64,000 bases of DNA from AP-15 sp963788085 (GCA_963788085.1 CAWBFS010000033.1:1-64000), one strand, 5' to 3'; shown: positions 46,248 to 54,686, numbered from the stretch's first letter. Translations and numbers: made by a program. Notes: a model not told the origin generated them from the sequence alone.

Positions 46248-46356
46248 GGTGTGCATCCAAGCTCCTTCTAGCTGGTGCAAACCGAGGTCTTGAGCCAACC
46301 TGGACTTAACGAGCCAACTGTCGCCCGATTCCCCCCGGGCCATGGTGGCATCGCCG

Positions 46357-46420
46357 TGACAATGTCATATTTATCATGGTCTTAAGATTGACAATGTCAT
46401 AGCAATCATCATACTTAAGG
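46357..46420 (+). promoter_or_regulatory. Promoter with two identical palindromic operators
   Basis: TGACAATGTCA occurs at 46357-46367 and 46389-46399. Each is a 5-base inverted repeat, TGACA-A-TGTCA, and the centres are 32 bases apart, about three helical turns. The second overlaps TTGACA (46388-46393), which is followed after 16 bases by CATACT (46410-46415). CTTAAG at 46381 and 46414 flanks the second operator. The XRE protein encoded downstream is the obvious candidate to bind here. Confidence 0.6.
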
Positions 46421-46669
46421 CTATGCGTGATGATCGCTACAAGGGGACGACCCTCCCGAGACCGGTACGGAAGCTCTGTCGAATGTCGGAGCGTGAGGCG
46501 GACCGCGCTCATCCGGAGCGTCTCTTGCAACAAGCGGTCGTGGCACTAGGCTGCGATGCAGACAGAGAGATTTCGCCGGAATTTCGCCGACGACTTCGAC
46601 AACACGACTCGGCGCCGAATTTCTTTGACGCGCACGACTTAGCCGAGTCGGCACGGACCGGGCTGGAGA

Positions 46670-46963
46670 TTGATATCGCGCGAAATATTCAAGCTGGCCC
46701 AGGAGTTGAATTCGGCGGACGCCATCCGTGACGCGCTGCGCCGGCGAGGCGAACGCTACTCCGGCGAGCAGAAATGTCAGCTGATTGTCGAGCGTCATCC
46801 TGAAGCGTCAATCCCATCGGAAGCTGTCAAGAGGGCGTGTGTTGGGGCCGCTCCAATCGCCGCAAGGCGGATCTTGGACGGCCAACCAGCTCCCCGGATT
46901 AATGATCGTGTCCGCGTGGACGAGGATTTGCTCGTCCAGCATAGCGGCGGGGCTCGCCCATGA
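46670..46963 (+). CDS. Possible small protein upstream of the QueC-like gene
   Basis: An open frame from TTG 46670 gives 97 residues (ISREIFKLAQELNSADAIRD, ALRRRGERYSGEQKCQLIVE) and its TGA overlaps the ATG of the QueC-like gene, the spacing seen between the other genes of this operon. Another open frame begins at ATG 46423, seven bases after the -10 box, and reads into this one if a single base near 46683 is ignored; joined they would give about 180 residues. I do not recognise either part. The region might also be untranslated leader. Confidence 0.3.
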   Translation: MISREIFKLAQELNSADAIRDALRRRGERYSGEQKCQLIVERHPEASIPSEAVKRACVGAAPIAARRILDGQPAPRINDRVRVDEDLLVQHSGGARP

Positions 46964-48285
46964 ACACCTGCACGCCGACAAGGCTGCTACGGGTGGCCGA
47001 AGACGCCTCGCCTGGTGCCGAGCACGTCGCGGTCCTCGGTCGCGACATCAGAACCTCCTCCGAGAGGATCGCTCGATACTGCATCATGCAGCACGAAGCG
47101 ATCTATGAAGACCTCGCCACACTTGTCGAGAGTATGGCCTATTGGGATCGACTGATTACCCGGAACCGCTCTACTGGTTGGGCGCGCCAACTGCATATCC
47201 AGATCCCTGTGTATGAGTGCGATCAGTTTAGGCGGGTGGATGTCTCCGCAGCGTTAGAAGATGCTGCCTGGTTCTTGACGGGTGATCGGTGGTCCTTCGA
47301 GTTTGTAGTTCGTAGGAGCCCAGCGCCAGCTCGACAGGGCAAGCTTGCGCTGCCCCAGGGCAGGATGAGACACGTCGTGTCATTCAGCGATGGGCTTGAT
47401 TCTTTCGCTCAGGTTCAGCTGTCCATCGCCGAACACGGGAGAGACGCGGTCATGCTCGTCCGCGCGGGTCTCGGTCGGGATCGAATTTTCCCCAAACTGG
47501 TCAGACTCCGGGTGCCTCGGAAGTTCAGCGGAGTGCGAATGCGGGAAGTGAGCTACCGAACGCGTCCGCTTGTTTTCTACACTTTGGCAGCTATTGCCGC
47601 GGTGATCACCAACGCGGAGGCCGTGGTGATCGGTGAGAACGGTCAGGGTGCGTTTGGCCCGGCATGTCTGCCGTTTGCTGACGAATGGTGGTTCCGGAGC
47701 GCACATCCGGCGTTCGTGAAGCGCTGGGCAGATTTCCTCGGACTTGTTCTGGAGAAGCCAATTCCTTTCGAGCAGCCGCAACTCTGGAGGACCAAAGGCG
47801 AAGTCCTGTTCGAGCTTCGCGAACGCGGTTTTTTGGCGGGGTGGCAGCAAACGAGCTCGTGCGCGACCCGCCCTAAGGATCGTTATGGTCATCATGGGTG
47901 CGGCATATGCGGAGGCTGCCTACTGCGGACAGTTTCTATTCAAGCCGCGGGTCTCTGCGCGCCCACTGGAGACAATGCATGGGACGTCTATGCGTCAGAA
48001 GACATCACCTATGACCGGACTGGGAGGGACAGACGAATGACACCTAGCGAGCGGGCTGTGGCTGTCAGAGCCGTCGCCGCAATGGCGGAATTCGCTCGAT
48101 TAGCTGACTCGCCCGATGGGCTATTGGTCATCGATCGTGAAGCTGGATCAGTCGATCCGAAGAACCCTGAAGCAGCCAGAGGGAAGCTTCTCAGACTGCT
48201 CCACTGGCACCGAATAGAATGGGAGGCATTTATGAGTTCTCTGCCGAACCGATCGTGGGTCCGCGAGATCGTAGACCAGCTATGA
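46960..48285 (+). CDS. QueC-like PP-loop ATPase with Cys4 zinc site
   Basis: The protein has 441 residues. A unique N-terminal region of about 135 residues precedes a QueC-like PP-loop: VSFSDGLDSFAQ at 141-151 (canonical SGGxDS, with Asp for the first Gly), GENGQGAFGP at 225-234, and zinc cysteines Cys301, Cys314, Cys317 and Cys320 (HGCGICGGCLLR). QueC makes the 7-deazaguanine preQ0 with ATP. QueC-like proteins with extra domains also occur in Qat and type IV CBASS defence loci. No queuosine genes, CD-NTase or TatD gene adjoin. ATGA overlaps the next gene. Base composition is less GC-rich than the flanks. Confidence 0.75.
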   Translation: MNTCTPTRLLRVAEDASPGAEHVAVLGRDIRTSSERIARYCIMQHEAIYEDLATLVESMAYWDRLITRNRSTGWARQLHIQIPVYECDQFRRVDVSAALEDAAWFLTGDRWSFEFVVRRSPAPARQGKLALPQGRMRHVVSFSDGLDSFAQVQLSIAEHGRDAVMLVRAGLGRDRIFPKLVRLRVPRKFSGVRMREVSYRTRPLVFYTLAAIAAVITNAEAVVIGENGQGAFGPACLPFADEWWFRSAHPAFVKRWADFLGLVLEKPIPFEQPQLWRTKGEVLFELRERGFLAGWQQTSSCATRPKDRYGHHGCGICGGCLLRTVSIQAAGLCAPTGDNAWDVYASEDITYDRTGRDRRMTPSERAVAVRAVAAMAEFARLADSPDGLLVIDREAGSVDPKNPEAARGKLLRLLHWHRIEWEAFMSSLPNRSWVREIVDQL

Positions 48286-49430
48286 CCAGCAGCAACCTTG
48301 CTGCTGCCGATCTGGGCGAGCGGCTACGAGCGGCGCGTTCAGGGGCCAACCTGACCCAAGAGGCGGCGGCCTCTGTTCTCGGGATGGCGCGAACGACACT
48401 GGTTGCGATCGAGAAGGGACAGAGGTTTGTCAGGCCAGAAGAGTTGCTCGCCCTTGCGCGCCTGTATGGCGTAAGCGCCGGAAGACTTACATCTCCTGAT
48501 GCGCTTCACGTCGATCTCTCAGCGAAGTTCCGCCGCACTCAAGGGAGGGAGGCGTCGACCGCTGTTACCGAAGCGCTCACCCTGCTCAACCGGTTGGCTA
48601 CAGGCGCTGTGCAGCTGGAGCAGTTGCTTGGCCAGGAACTGCGAACTGACTACCCTCCCCCGATCCGCATCAATCCTCACCTTGTAAATCAACAGGCGGA
48701 GGATGCGGCGAACAACTTACGGGCGCGGCTCGGCGTAGGCCTGAGTCCGATACCCGATTTGATTAGCCTGCTGGAACTTGAACTCGGTTTGCGGATCTTC
48801 TTCCGGCCGTTGCCTTCGCAGATTTCCGGGCTCTATGCCTACGACGCGTCGATCGGCGCATGCATACTGATCAACGCCAAACATCATTGGAAACGTCGGG
48901 TCCAAACTGCGATCCATGAAACTGGGCACTTCGCCTCTGACCGATCGCACGCGGATATTCTCGAAGAAGGTGAGGTCTCCGTCTCGATTGAAGAGCGCTT
49001 CGCAAAGCGCTTTGGATCAGCCTTTCTGATGCCGGCTTCAGGGGTACGCGCACGCTTCGACCAAATCGTCGGCACGGAAAATCGATTTGATGTTCGAGAG
49101 CTGATCCTGTTGGCACACCAATTCGGCGTTGCCACTGAGGCTATGTGTCGGCGCCTAGAGGAACTGAACCTTCTACCCCAGGGGACTTGGGATTCGATGA
49201 GTGAACGGGGTTTCGCGAGCGACCTCGAACGCATGGTAATCGGGGAAGCGAGCGTACCGCCAAAGCCGCCAGTAATACCAACTCGCTTGGCATATCTCGC
49301 GTCGACAGCCTTAGACCGTGAGGTGCTGTCGGAAGGGCAGCTATGCGACCTTTTGGTTATCGACCGATCGGAGCTAAGGGAGGCGCTGCTGCCGTTCGCA
49401 ACCGAGGAAGACATATCGCTGCATGCCTGA
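48282..49430 (+). CDS. XRE helix-turn-helix plus ImmA/IrrE metallopeptidase
   Basis: The protein has 382 residues. Residues 10-70 form an XRE helix-turn-helix (LGERLRAARSGANLTQEAAA, VLGMARTTLVAIEKGQRF). The ImmA/IrrE zinc peptidase follows, with HETGH at 212-216 and the distal Glu in VSVSIEERFAKRFGSAFLMP. ImmA/IrrE proteins cleave phage or stress repressors; XRE fusions serve as regulated antitoxins or switches. It overlaps QueC-like (ATGA) and the PIN gene (8 bases), so all three are made together. It may bind the twin operators at 46357 and 46389. Confidence 0.86.
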   Translation: MTSSNLAAADLGERLRAARSGANLTQEAAASVLGMARTTLVAIEKGQRFVRPEELLALARLYGVSAGRLTSPDALHVDLSAKFRRTQGREASTAVTEALTLLNRLATGAVQLEQLLGQELRTDYPPPIRINPHLVNQQAEDAANNLRARLGVGLSPIPDLISLLELELGLRIFFRPLPSQISGLYAYDASIGACILINAKHHWKRRVQTAIHETGHFASDRSHADILEEGEVSVSIEERFAKRFGSAFLMPASGVRARFDQIVGTENRFDVRELILLAHQFGVATEAMCRRLEELNLLPQGTWDSMSERGFASDLERMVIGEASVPPKPPVIPTRLAYLASTALDREVLSEGQLCDLLVIDRSELREALLPFATEEDISLHA

Positions 49431-49944
49431 CCCGGCCATGAGCGGGGGCCTCGTATTGGACACGAGCGTCTGGATCAACCTCATAGCCACCGATGTAATA
49501 GAAGCGATACTCGGCGCATTGGCCGTCCAGTGCTATGCGCCAGAACAGGTTATCGCGGAGATCAGGCGTCATCCTGTTACCGGTATAGTCTTCACCCTCG
49601 ACAAACATCCGCTGCGCGAGCCATCGTTAGGGGTTCAAATAGTCTCGCTGCAAAGCGCGGAGCTAGATCTGTTTCTCGAGATCGTAGGAGCACCCGCGGC
49701 CGATGCGCTTGGGGATGGTGAAGCCGCGGCTATCGCTATGGCTGTGTCGCGCGGATTGGACTTAGTAATCGACGACAGAAAGGCACGGCGTATTCTACGA
49801 GAGCGTTTTAGCCAAGTGCGGATCTACTGGACGGTCGACCTTCTGCGGGCTCGCCAAGTAGTCAATGCCCTTGGTCGCTCCCTAGCCCACGATTGTTTCG
49901 CCAAGGCAGAGCGTTTCGGGCGCATGCATGTGCCGCGCAGATGA
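49423..49944 (+). CDS. PIN-domain nuclease (DUF3368-like)
   Basis: The protein has 173 residues. PIN acids are Asp13 in LVLDTSVWINL, Glu46 in VIAEIRRHP, Asp98/Glu100 in ALGDGEAAAIAMAV and Asp117/Asp118 in LVIDDRKARRIL. The last block is characteristic of the DUF3368-type PIN branch, usually toxins of toxin-antitoxin pairs. It should be an RNA nuclease. It overlaps the XRE-ImmA/IrrE gene, the likely antitoxin or controller. ATG 49438 in the same frame is an alternative start. Confidence 0.82.
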   Translation: MPDPAMSGGLVLDTSVWINLIATDVIEAILGALAVQCYAPEQVIAEIRRHPVTGIVFTLDKHPLREPSLGVQIVSLQSAELDLFLEIVGAPAADALGDGEAAAIAMAVSRGLDLVIDDRKARRILRERFSQVRIYWTVDLLRARQVVNALGRSLAHDCFAKAERFGRMHVPRR

Positions 49945-50243
49945 CGTCCGCTCGGATTGCGGCGACTGCTTTCATGCGGCGGTGTTCACTCGAACATACC
50001 GGGAACCCATATCGAGACGTTCGTCCGTGACGCGCTTGCCACTGGAGCCCGCGGATGCGGATTGCCGTCGTACTGTTTTTTGCCGTCCTGTTTTCACCTG
50101 TTCTTCGGATCCGGAATGTAAGGATTTCAATCACTTGTTCCTGATCTCTTTCTGTGGCCTACGCGCAAGGCAGTTTCTTAATACGCCGCGAAGCGGATGG
50201 GGCCCGGCGCGCATTGCCTACGCGCGGGCGCCCTTTTTATAGC
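49945..50243. other. Intergenic stretch after the PIN gene
   Basis: About 300 bases hold no convincing gene. An open frame on the plus strand (ending RIAYARAPFL) has no recognisable content and no ribosome site. Base composition shifts back from the lower-GC accessory operon to the GC-rich background here, so the far end of the island may lie in this stretch. I found no third guaA tail or tRNA end in it. Confidence 0.4.
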
Positions 50244-50290
50244 TTGACAGGCAACCAATAGGTTCCCTATTGTGGGGTAACCGAATGGTT
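50244..50290 (+). promoter_or_regulatory. ArsR-type promoter with two AACC-N4-GGTT operators
   Basis: TTGACA (50244-50249) and TATTGT (50268-50273) form a promoter with 18-base spacing. AACCAATAGGTT (50253-50264) fills the spacer and AACCGAATGGTT (50279-50290) covers the start region. The two dyads are 26 bases apart. Binding by the ArsR protein encoded at 50304 would block transcription, giving autoregulation of the ArsR-AHSA1 pair. Confidence 0.65.
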
Positions 50291-50303
50291 TCATATTGCC
50301 GGC

Positions 50304-50627
50304 ATGGATGATGACGCCGTGTTTCGCGCTTTGGCCGATGGGAGCCGCCGGCAGTTGCTGGATCGGCTGCACCGCAGGAATGGCCAGACGCTTGGCGAGC
50401 TGTGTCAGGGGCTGGACATGACCCGCCAGGCGGTCGCGAAGCATCTGGCGGTTCTCGAGGAGGCCAATCTCGTGTCCTGGAAGCGGCAGGGCCGGGAAAA
50501 ACTTCACTTCATCAATCCTGTGCCGATCAACGAGATCGCCGAACGCTGGATCAGCAAATTCGAGAGACGCCGACTGCACGCACTTTCAGAGATCAAGAAA
50601 GACCTGGAAGGAGAACACGATGAATGA
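50304..50627 (+). CDS. ArsR-family transcriptional repressor
   Basis: The protein has 107 residues. The winged helix is complete: DDDAVFRALADGSRRQLLDR, then LGELCQGLDMTRQAVAKHLA and VLEEANLVSWKRQGREKLHF. No metal-binding Cys pair (as in ArsR or SmtB) is present, which fits the metal-independent branch that is paired with AHSA1/SRPBCC proteins. It overlaps the next gene by 8 bases. It probably binds the two dyads just upstream. Confidence 0.9.
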   Translation: MDDDAVFRALADGSRRQLLDRLHRRNGQTLGELCQGLDMTRQAVAKHLAVLEEANLVSWKRQGREKLHFINPVPINEIAERWISKFERRRLHALSEIKKDLEGEHDE

Positions 50628-51003
50628 AGCAGCCAAGAGTCGTTTCGTCTATGTGACCTATATCCGGACAACCCCGGAAAAACTGTGGACTGCGCTCACC
50701 ACTCCGGAGTTCATGAAGAAATACTGGTTTGGCATGAATTTCGAGACCGACTGGAAGGTCGGGTCGCCATGGAAGCTGGTCTTCCCCGATGGGCGCATCG
50801 CCGACGCCGGCGAAATTGTCGAGATCGACAAGCCGAGGCGGCTGGTCCTCAGATGGCGCAACCAATTCAGGCCGGAACTGCACGAAGAGGGCTATGCGCG
50901 CTGCGTTACCCCGCCGCCGGGCTCGAGAAATGGAGCTTCAACAGCGCGACCGGGCAATGGGTGCTCGATTACACGCTGCAGAACGGCCTCGGCTTGGGGA
51001 TGA
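50620..51003 (+). pseudogene. AHSA1/SRPBCC-domain protein, truncated by a junction near 50905
   Basis: The first 95 residues are a normal SRPBCC ligand-binding fold (SRFVYVTYIRTTPEKLWTAL, TPEFMKKYWFGMNFETDWKV, LVFPDGRIADAGEIVEIDKP). After LHEEGYARC the text becomes non-family (VTPPPGSRNG) and the frame stops at 51003. Family members have about 145-160 residues with a C-terminal helix, missing here. The sequence that takes over encodes the end of an unrelated exported protein in another frame. A deletion or assembly join is the likely cause. Confidence 0.75.
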
Positions 51004-51375
51004 ATTACACGGTGGGCAATTATTTCCCCACTGCTAACGACGGGTTGCGCAATATCACCGGCATCGTCAATCCCGATGGCACCGTATCGATCTATGGTGT
51101 CACCTCGACCGTCAGCATGTCGGGCGATCAGGGAGCCGATCCCAACGAAATCGTCGACATCACCGACCAGCTCGCCGCGATGACGCTCCCCGCGAGCGAG
51201 ATGTTCTCCGTCCTCGACGGCCCGCAATACGGTGTGGTCTATCGCGGGACCGCGTTCGACCCGGTCCCCGAACCCGGAACGATCGTTCTGTTGGGCTCTG
51301 CCCTTGCTGGATTCGGTGCGGTACGTCGGCGCAGGCGCGTCTTGTCACGCAGCTGCCAGCAGTGCCGCGCTATAG
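50905..51375 (+). pseudogene. 3' part of a PEP-CTERM exported protein
   Basis: From the junction the plus-strand frame reads RYPAAGLEKWSFNSATGQWV, DYTLQNGLGLGMNYTVGNYF, then NITGIVNPDGTVSIYGVTST. It ends in the PEP-CTERM sorting signal VPEPGTIVLLGSALAGFGAV followed by basic residues. The signal directs exopolysaccharide-associated surface sorting by an exosortase. The N terminus and signal peptide are absent. The true stop is uncertain: the same frame runs on into the next gene's antisense, while a one-base shift after the Arg run would stop at 51375. Confidence 0.7.
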
Positions 51376-52269
51376 GAGGTCCGCGACCGCGTTCCAATAG
51401 CGCTTCATCGCAGCGAGGTGATCGCTCAGCGAGCGGCCGGCGATGCGATGCAGGTGGCCGCTCTCGTAATAATTGGCCAAGGTCAGGTGGGTCACCCCGA
51501 TCGATTTCCAGAACCGCACCTGGTCGCGCCACTCACTCTCGGCGCCGGCGCCGGCCGAGACCCGCGTGTCGATGCCGATCGTCGCCGGATCACGGCCGGC
51601 CTCCTCGGCATAGCGATGCAGAGTTGCAAAGGCGGCCTTCGCTTCGTCGCCGGGCGGATAGGCGAGCGGCATCCAGCCGTCGCCCCATTTGGCGCAGCGG
51701 CGCAACGTCACGTCGGCGTGGCCGCCATACCACAACGGGATCTTGCGCCTGGTCGGCAGCGGGTTGATGCCGGCATCCTCGATCGTGTGCCATCTGCCTT
51801 TGAAGGTGACATGCGGCTGCGCCCACAACGCCTTCATGACCTCGACCTGCTCCTCCGAGCGGCGGCCGCGGTTGTGAAAATTCTCGTTGAGGCCGACGAA
51901 CTCGATTTCGTTCCATCCGACCCCGATGCCGAGCCGGAACCGGCCGCCGGACAGCACGTCGAGACATGCCGCCTGCTTGGCGACGAGCACGGTCTGGCGT
52001 TGCGCGAGGATCAACACCTGGGTGGAAAAATCGGCGATCTTCGTGCATCCGGCGAGAAACCCGAACAGCACGAACGGGTCGTGATACAGATCGGTCGATC
52101 GGGCGCGCGGCTGGTTCCAACCGGGGCGGCTCGCGATATTGGCGCCCAGCACGTGATCCGGCGCCGCAATCCCGTGATAGCCGATTTCCTCCGCCGCCTG
52201 GACAAACTCCCGCAGGGTTGCCGGCTCGCCGCCGATATCGACGATTGGAAGGGCCACGCCGAGTTTCAT
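51370..52269 (-). CDS. Luciferase-like (LLM class) flavin/F420-dependent oxidoreductase
   Basis: This intact protein has 299 residues. The TIM-barrel landmarks are EIGYHGIAAPDHVLGANIAS near residue 30, FSTQVLILAQRQTVLVAKQA, FRLGIGVGWNEIEFVGLNEN, and a late AKWGDGWMPLAYPPGDEAKA. This matches LLM-class enzymes that use F420 or FMN. Its stop lies against the PEP-CTERM remnant. It follows the binding protein gene at 52292 by 22 bases in the same direction, so it may process the imported solute. Confidence 0.88.
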   Translation of the reverse strand: MKLGVALPIVDIGGEPATLREFVQAAEEIGYHGIAAPDHVLGANIASRPGWNQPRARSTDLYHDPFVLFGFLAGCTKIADFSTQVLILAQRQTVLVAKQAACLDVLSGGRFRLGIGVGWNEIEFVGLNENFHNRGRRSEEQVEVMKALWAQPHVTFKGRWHTIEDAGINPLPTRRKIPLWYGGHADVTLRRCAKWGDGWMPLAYPPGDEAKAAFATLHRYAEEAGRDPATIGIDTRVSAGAGAESEWRDQVRFWKSIGVTHLTLANYYESGHLHRIAGRSLSDHLAAMKRYWNAVADLL

Positions 52270-52291
52270 TTACCGCTCCTTTCGATATCGC

Positions 52292-53926
52292 CTACTCGTC
52301 CAGCCAGAGGTCCTCGAAGCGCCAGCCATTGTACTGGCTGTTGACCATGATCGTCAGCCCTTTGACCTTGGGCTGCCAGCAGGTCGCCGCGCGGAAGTGG
52401 TAAATGATCGGCCGCGCGCCGTCCTCCTGCAGTTTCTTGTCGATTTCCCAGACGAGCTTGCGGCGCTTCTCCGGGTCGGCTTCCATCGACTGCAGAGCGA
52501 ACTGCTTTTCGAGCTCGGGATTGCAGTAGCCGGTGTAGTTGCGTTCCGAGCCGCAGCCATAATTCTCGTAGAATTGCTGGTCCGGATCGTCGACGCCGCT
52601 GCCGGTATTGTTTTGGCCGATCTGATAATCCTTGCGCGCCACCTTGGGAAACCAGTTGGCGGTCTCGACCGGGTCGAGCGCGCCGTCGATGTAAATGTCC
52701 TTCAATTGGTCGATCAGGATGACCGCGGGGTCGCGAAAGATCGCAATGTTTCGTGCCGAGACCGTCAGCTTCAGCCGGTTGTCAGGGCCGTAGCCGAGCT
52801 TTTCCATGATCTGGCGGGCTTCCGCGCGGTTTTTCTGCACGTCGGGATCATAGCCCGGCACGGTTTTCAACAGCTCCGGCGGCATGCCCCAAATCCCGGC
52901 CGGCGGCGGCTCCATCGCCCCGCCGATATCGCCCTGGCCTTCGGCGAGAATATCGATAAAGGACTTCCGGTCGAGGCTCAGCATCATCGCCCGGCGGATT
53001 TCCGGATTGTCGAAAGGCGGCTTGTCGCGGTTGACGATCAGGTTGGTGCTGGCGTTGCCCGGCGCCAGATCGCAAATCGCCTGCGGCGCCTGGCTCTTGA
53101 TGTCCTTCAACAGCGGGATCGAGACCTCGAACGGGAAGGTCATGTCGAATTTCCCGGCAATGAAGGAGAGGATCGCCGTCGAGCGGTTCGGGATGATCGT
53201 GTATTCGACGCCGTCGAGATAGGGGCGGCCCTTTTTCCAGTAATCGGGGTTGCGCGCGACCACTATCCGCTCATTGGGCTTGAACTCGACAAATTTGAAC
53301 GGGCCGGTGCCGATCGGGTGCGTCCGCATGTCGCGCGGCGACACATGACACGGATAGACCGGCGCATAGCCCGAGGCGAGCAGCGCGATCAGCCATGGCT
53401 GCGGCCGCTTCAGAACAAAGGTGGCCTCGTGGTCGCCGTTCGTGGTGATTTCTTCGATGTTGTTGTACCAGGACTTGCGCGGGTTGAGACGGAGCTTGTC
53501 GCTCGACTTGCCGGTCAGCATGTCCCAAGTGCATTTGACGTCGTTCGCAGTGAAGGGTTTGCCGTCGTGCCATTTGACGCCCTGGCGCAAATGAAAGGTC
53601 AGCTGCTTGCCGTCCTCGCTCGTCGACCAATCGGTGGCGAGATCCGGCACGATCGTAGACAGGCTGTTCTGCGCGACGTGCTGGTCGTACATGACGAGGT
53701 TGTTGAACACCCCCATCATCGGGATTTCGGTCGAGTTCGTCCCCTCCTCTAGGATCGACATGCTCGCCGGGCTGTCGCGGTGGTAGACTTTGAGAATCCC
53801 GCCCGATTTCTGCGCGGCGGCCTCATCGGCGGCAAACAGTCCAAGAAAAAGCCAGCCAGCCGCGGCAAGAAACGCCATGGCAGAACCGGAGCAGTGACGA
53901 CGCTTTCGTTGATCGAGCCTCCCCAT
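52292..53926 (-). CDS. ABC solute-binding protein, SBP_bac_5 family
   Basis: The protein has about 544 residues from ATG 53926, chosen for GGGAGGG just upstream; the frame is open to 54055. A signal peptide (AMAFLAAAGWLFLGLFAADE) leads to QKSGGILKVYHRDSPASMSI. The SBP_bac_5 core is clear: QLTFHLRQGVKWHDGKPFTA, DVKCTWDML and the late NYTGYCNPELEKQFALQSME. It is not close to the three tandem copies at 26166-31116. No permease gene adjoins it; it may be an orphan that uses a distant transporter. Confidence 0.87.
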   Translation of the reverse strand: MGRLDQRKRRHCSGSAMAFLAAAGWLFLGLFAADEAAAQKSGGILKVYHRDSPASMSILEEGTNSTEIPMMGVFNNLVMYDQHVAQNSLSTIVPDLATDWSTSEDGKQLTFHLRQGVKWHDGKPFTANDVKCTWDMLTGKSSDKLRLNPRKSWYNNIEEITTNGDHEATFVLKRPQPWLIALLASGYAPVYPCHVSPRDMRTHPIGTGPFKFVEFKPNERIVVARNPDYWKKGRPYLDGVEYTIIPNRSTAILSFIAGKFDMTFPFEVSIPLLKDIKSQAPQAICDLAPGNASTNLIVNRDKPPFDNPEIRRAMMLSLDRKSFIDILAEGQGDIGGAMEPPPAGIWGMPPELLKTVPGYDPDVQKNRAEARQIMEKLGYGPDNRLKLTVSARNIAIFRDPAVILIDQLKDIYIDGALDPVETANWFPKVARKDYQIGQNNTGSGVDDPDQQFYENYGCGSERNYTGYCNPELEKQFALQSMEADPEKRRKLVWEIDKKLQEDGARPIIYHFRAATCWQPKVKGLTIMVNSQYNGWRFEDLWLDE

Positions 53927-54212
53927 TCGTCCAACCCTCCCTTTTGGTTGCGCCGTGCGGCGGCTCGCTTTGGGGCCTTCGAGCATTACGATTGTGAAAG
54001 AGGGAGAGGGCGATGACGAGAGGAAATATTGCGGATGTGCGGGCGCTCCTTGCACTGGTCCGTCGCTCTGCCTCCTTTATGTGCGGCGCAGCATGGAAAT
54101 CGCAGTTCTGCCTCGAGCTATTGACAAAATCATGCTGCAATGCAACATAGGCCGCATGTGGTCGTACCAGCGTGAGCCCACTGCTCGATATCCGCGGCCT
54201 GGAGATGCAGGG

Positions 54213-54686
54213 ATGCGTTCCAAACAAAGGCGACGGAATTCGACCGAGCCCAAAGGCGAGCTGGCGTCGCGCACGCTGGCGATGCCCGCCGACTGCAACC
54301 CCAAGGGGGACATCTTCGGCGGCTGGATCATGGCGCTGATGGATTCCGCTGGAAAGATGTCGGCAACCCCGCATGCCGGCGGGCGCGTCGTGACGGTTTC
54401 GGTCTCGAACATCACCTTTCTCGAGCCGGTGCATGTCGGCGACACGGTCTGCTGCTACACCGAGGTCACGCGCATCGGCCGGACCTCGATCACGCTCGAA
54501 GTGGAGGTCTGGGTGCTGCGCCAGGGCCAAGGCGAGCGGGTCAAGGTGACGGAGGCCGAATTCACCTTTGTCGCGGTCGACGAGGATGGCCGCCCCCGCG
54601 AACTGGAGAGCTCCGTGGCGCCTGGCGTCGTCGGCAAGAGGCCTGGCGTCCGCAAAAGAGAGCGAGAACCGGACGTTACGCGCTAA
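54213..54686 (+). CDS. Acyl-CoA thioesterase, YciA-like hotdog fold
   Basis: The protein has 157 residues. It opens LASRTLAMPADCNPKGDIFG followed by GWIMALMDSAGKMSATPHAG, the hotdog helix with the catalytic Asp. TVSVSNITFLEPVHVGDTVC follows. It hydrolyses acyl-CoA thioesters to free acid and CoA; chain-length preference is unknown. ATG 54213 has GGAGATGCAGGG upstream. The last 30 residues are basic and not part of the fold. Confidence 0.87.
   Translation: MRSKQRRRNSTEPKGELASRTLAMPADCNPKGDIFGGWIMALMDSAGKMSATPHAGGRVVTVSVSNITFLEPVHVGDTVCCYTEVTRIGRTSITLEVEVWVLRQGQGERVKVTEAEFTFVAVDEDGRPRELESSVAPGVVGKRPGVRKREREPDVTR

Noticed and set aside
46100..46260. A tRNA gene as the integration target near vapBC.
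   Set aside because: No cloverleaf could be drawn; the recognisable sequence is a guaA 3' end.
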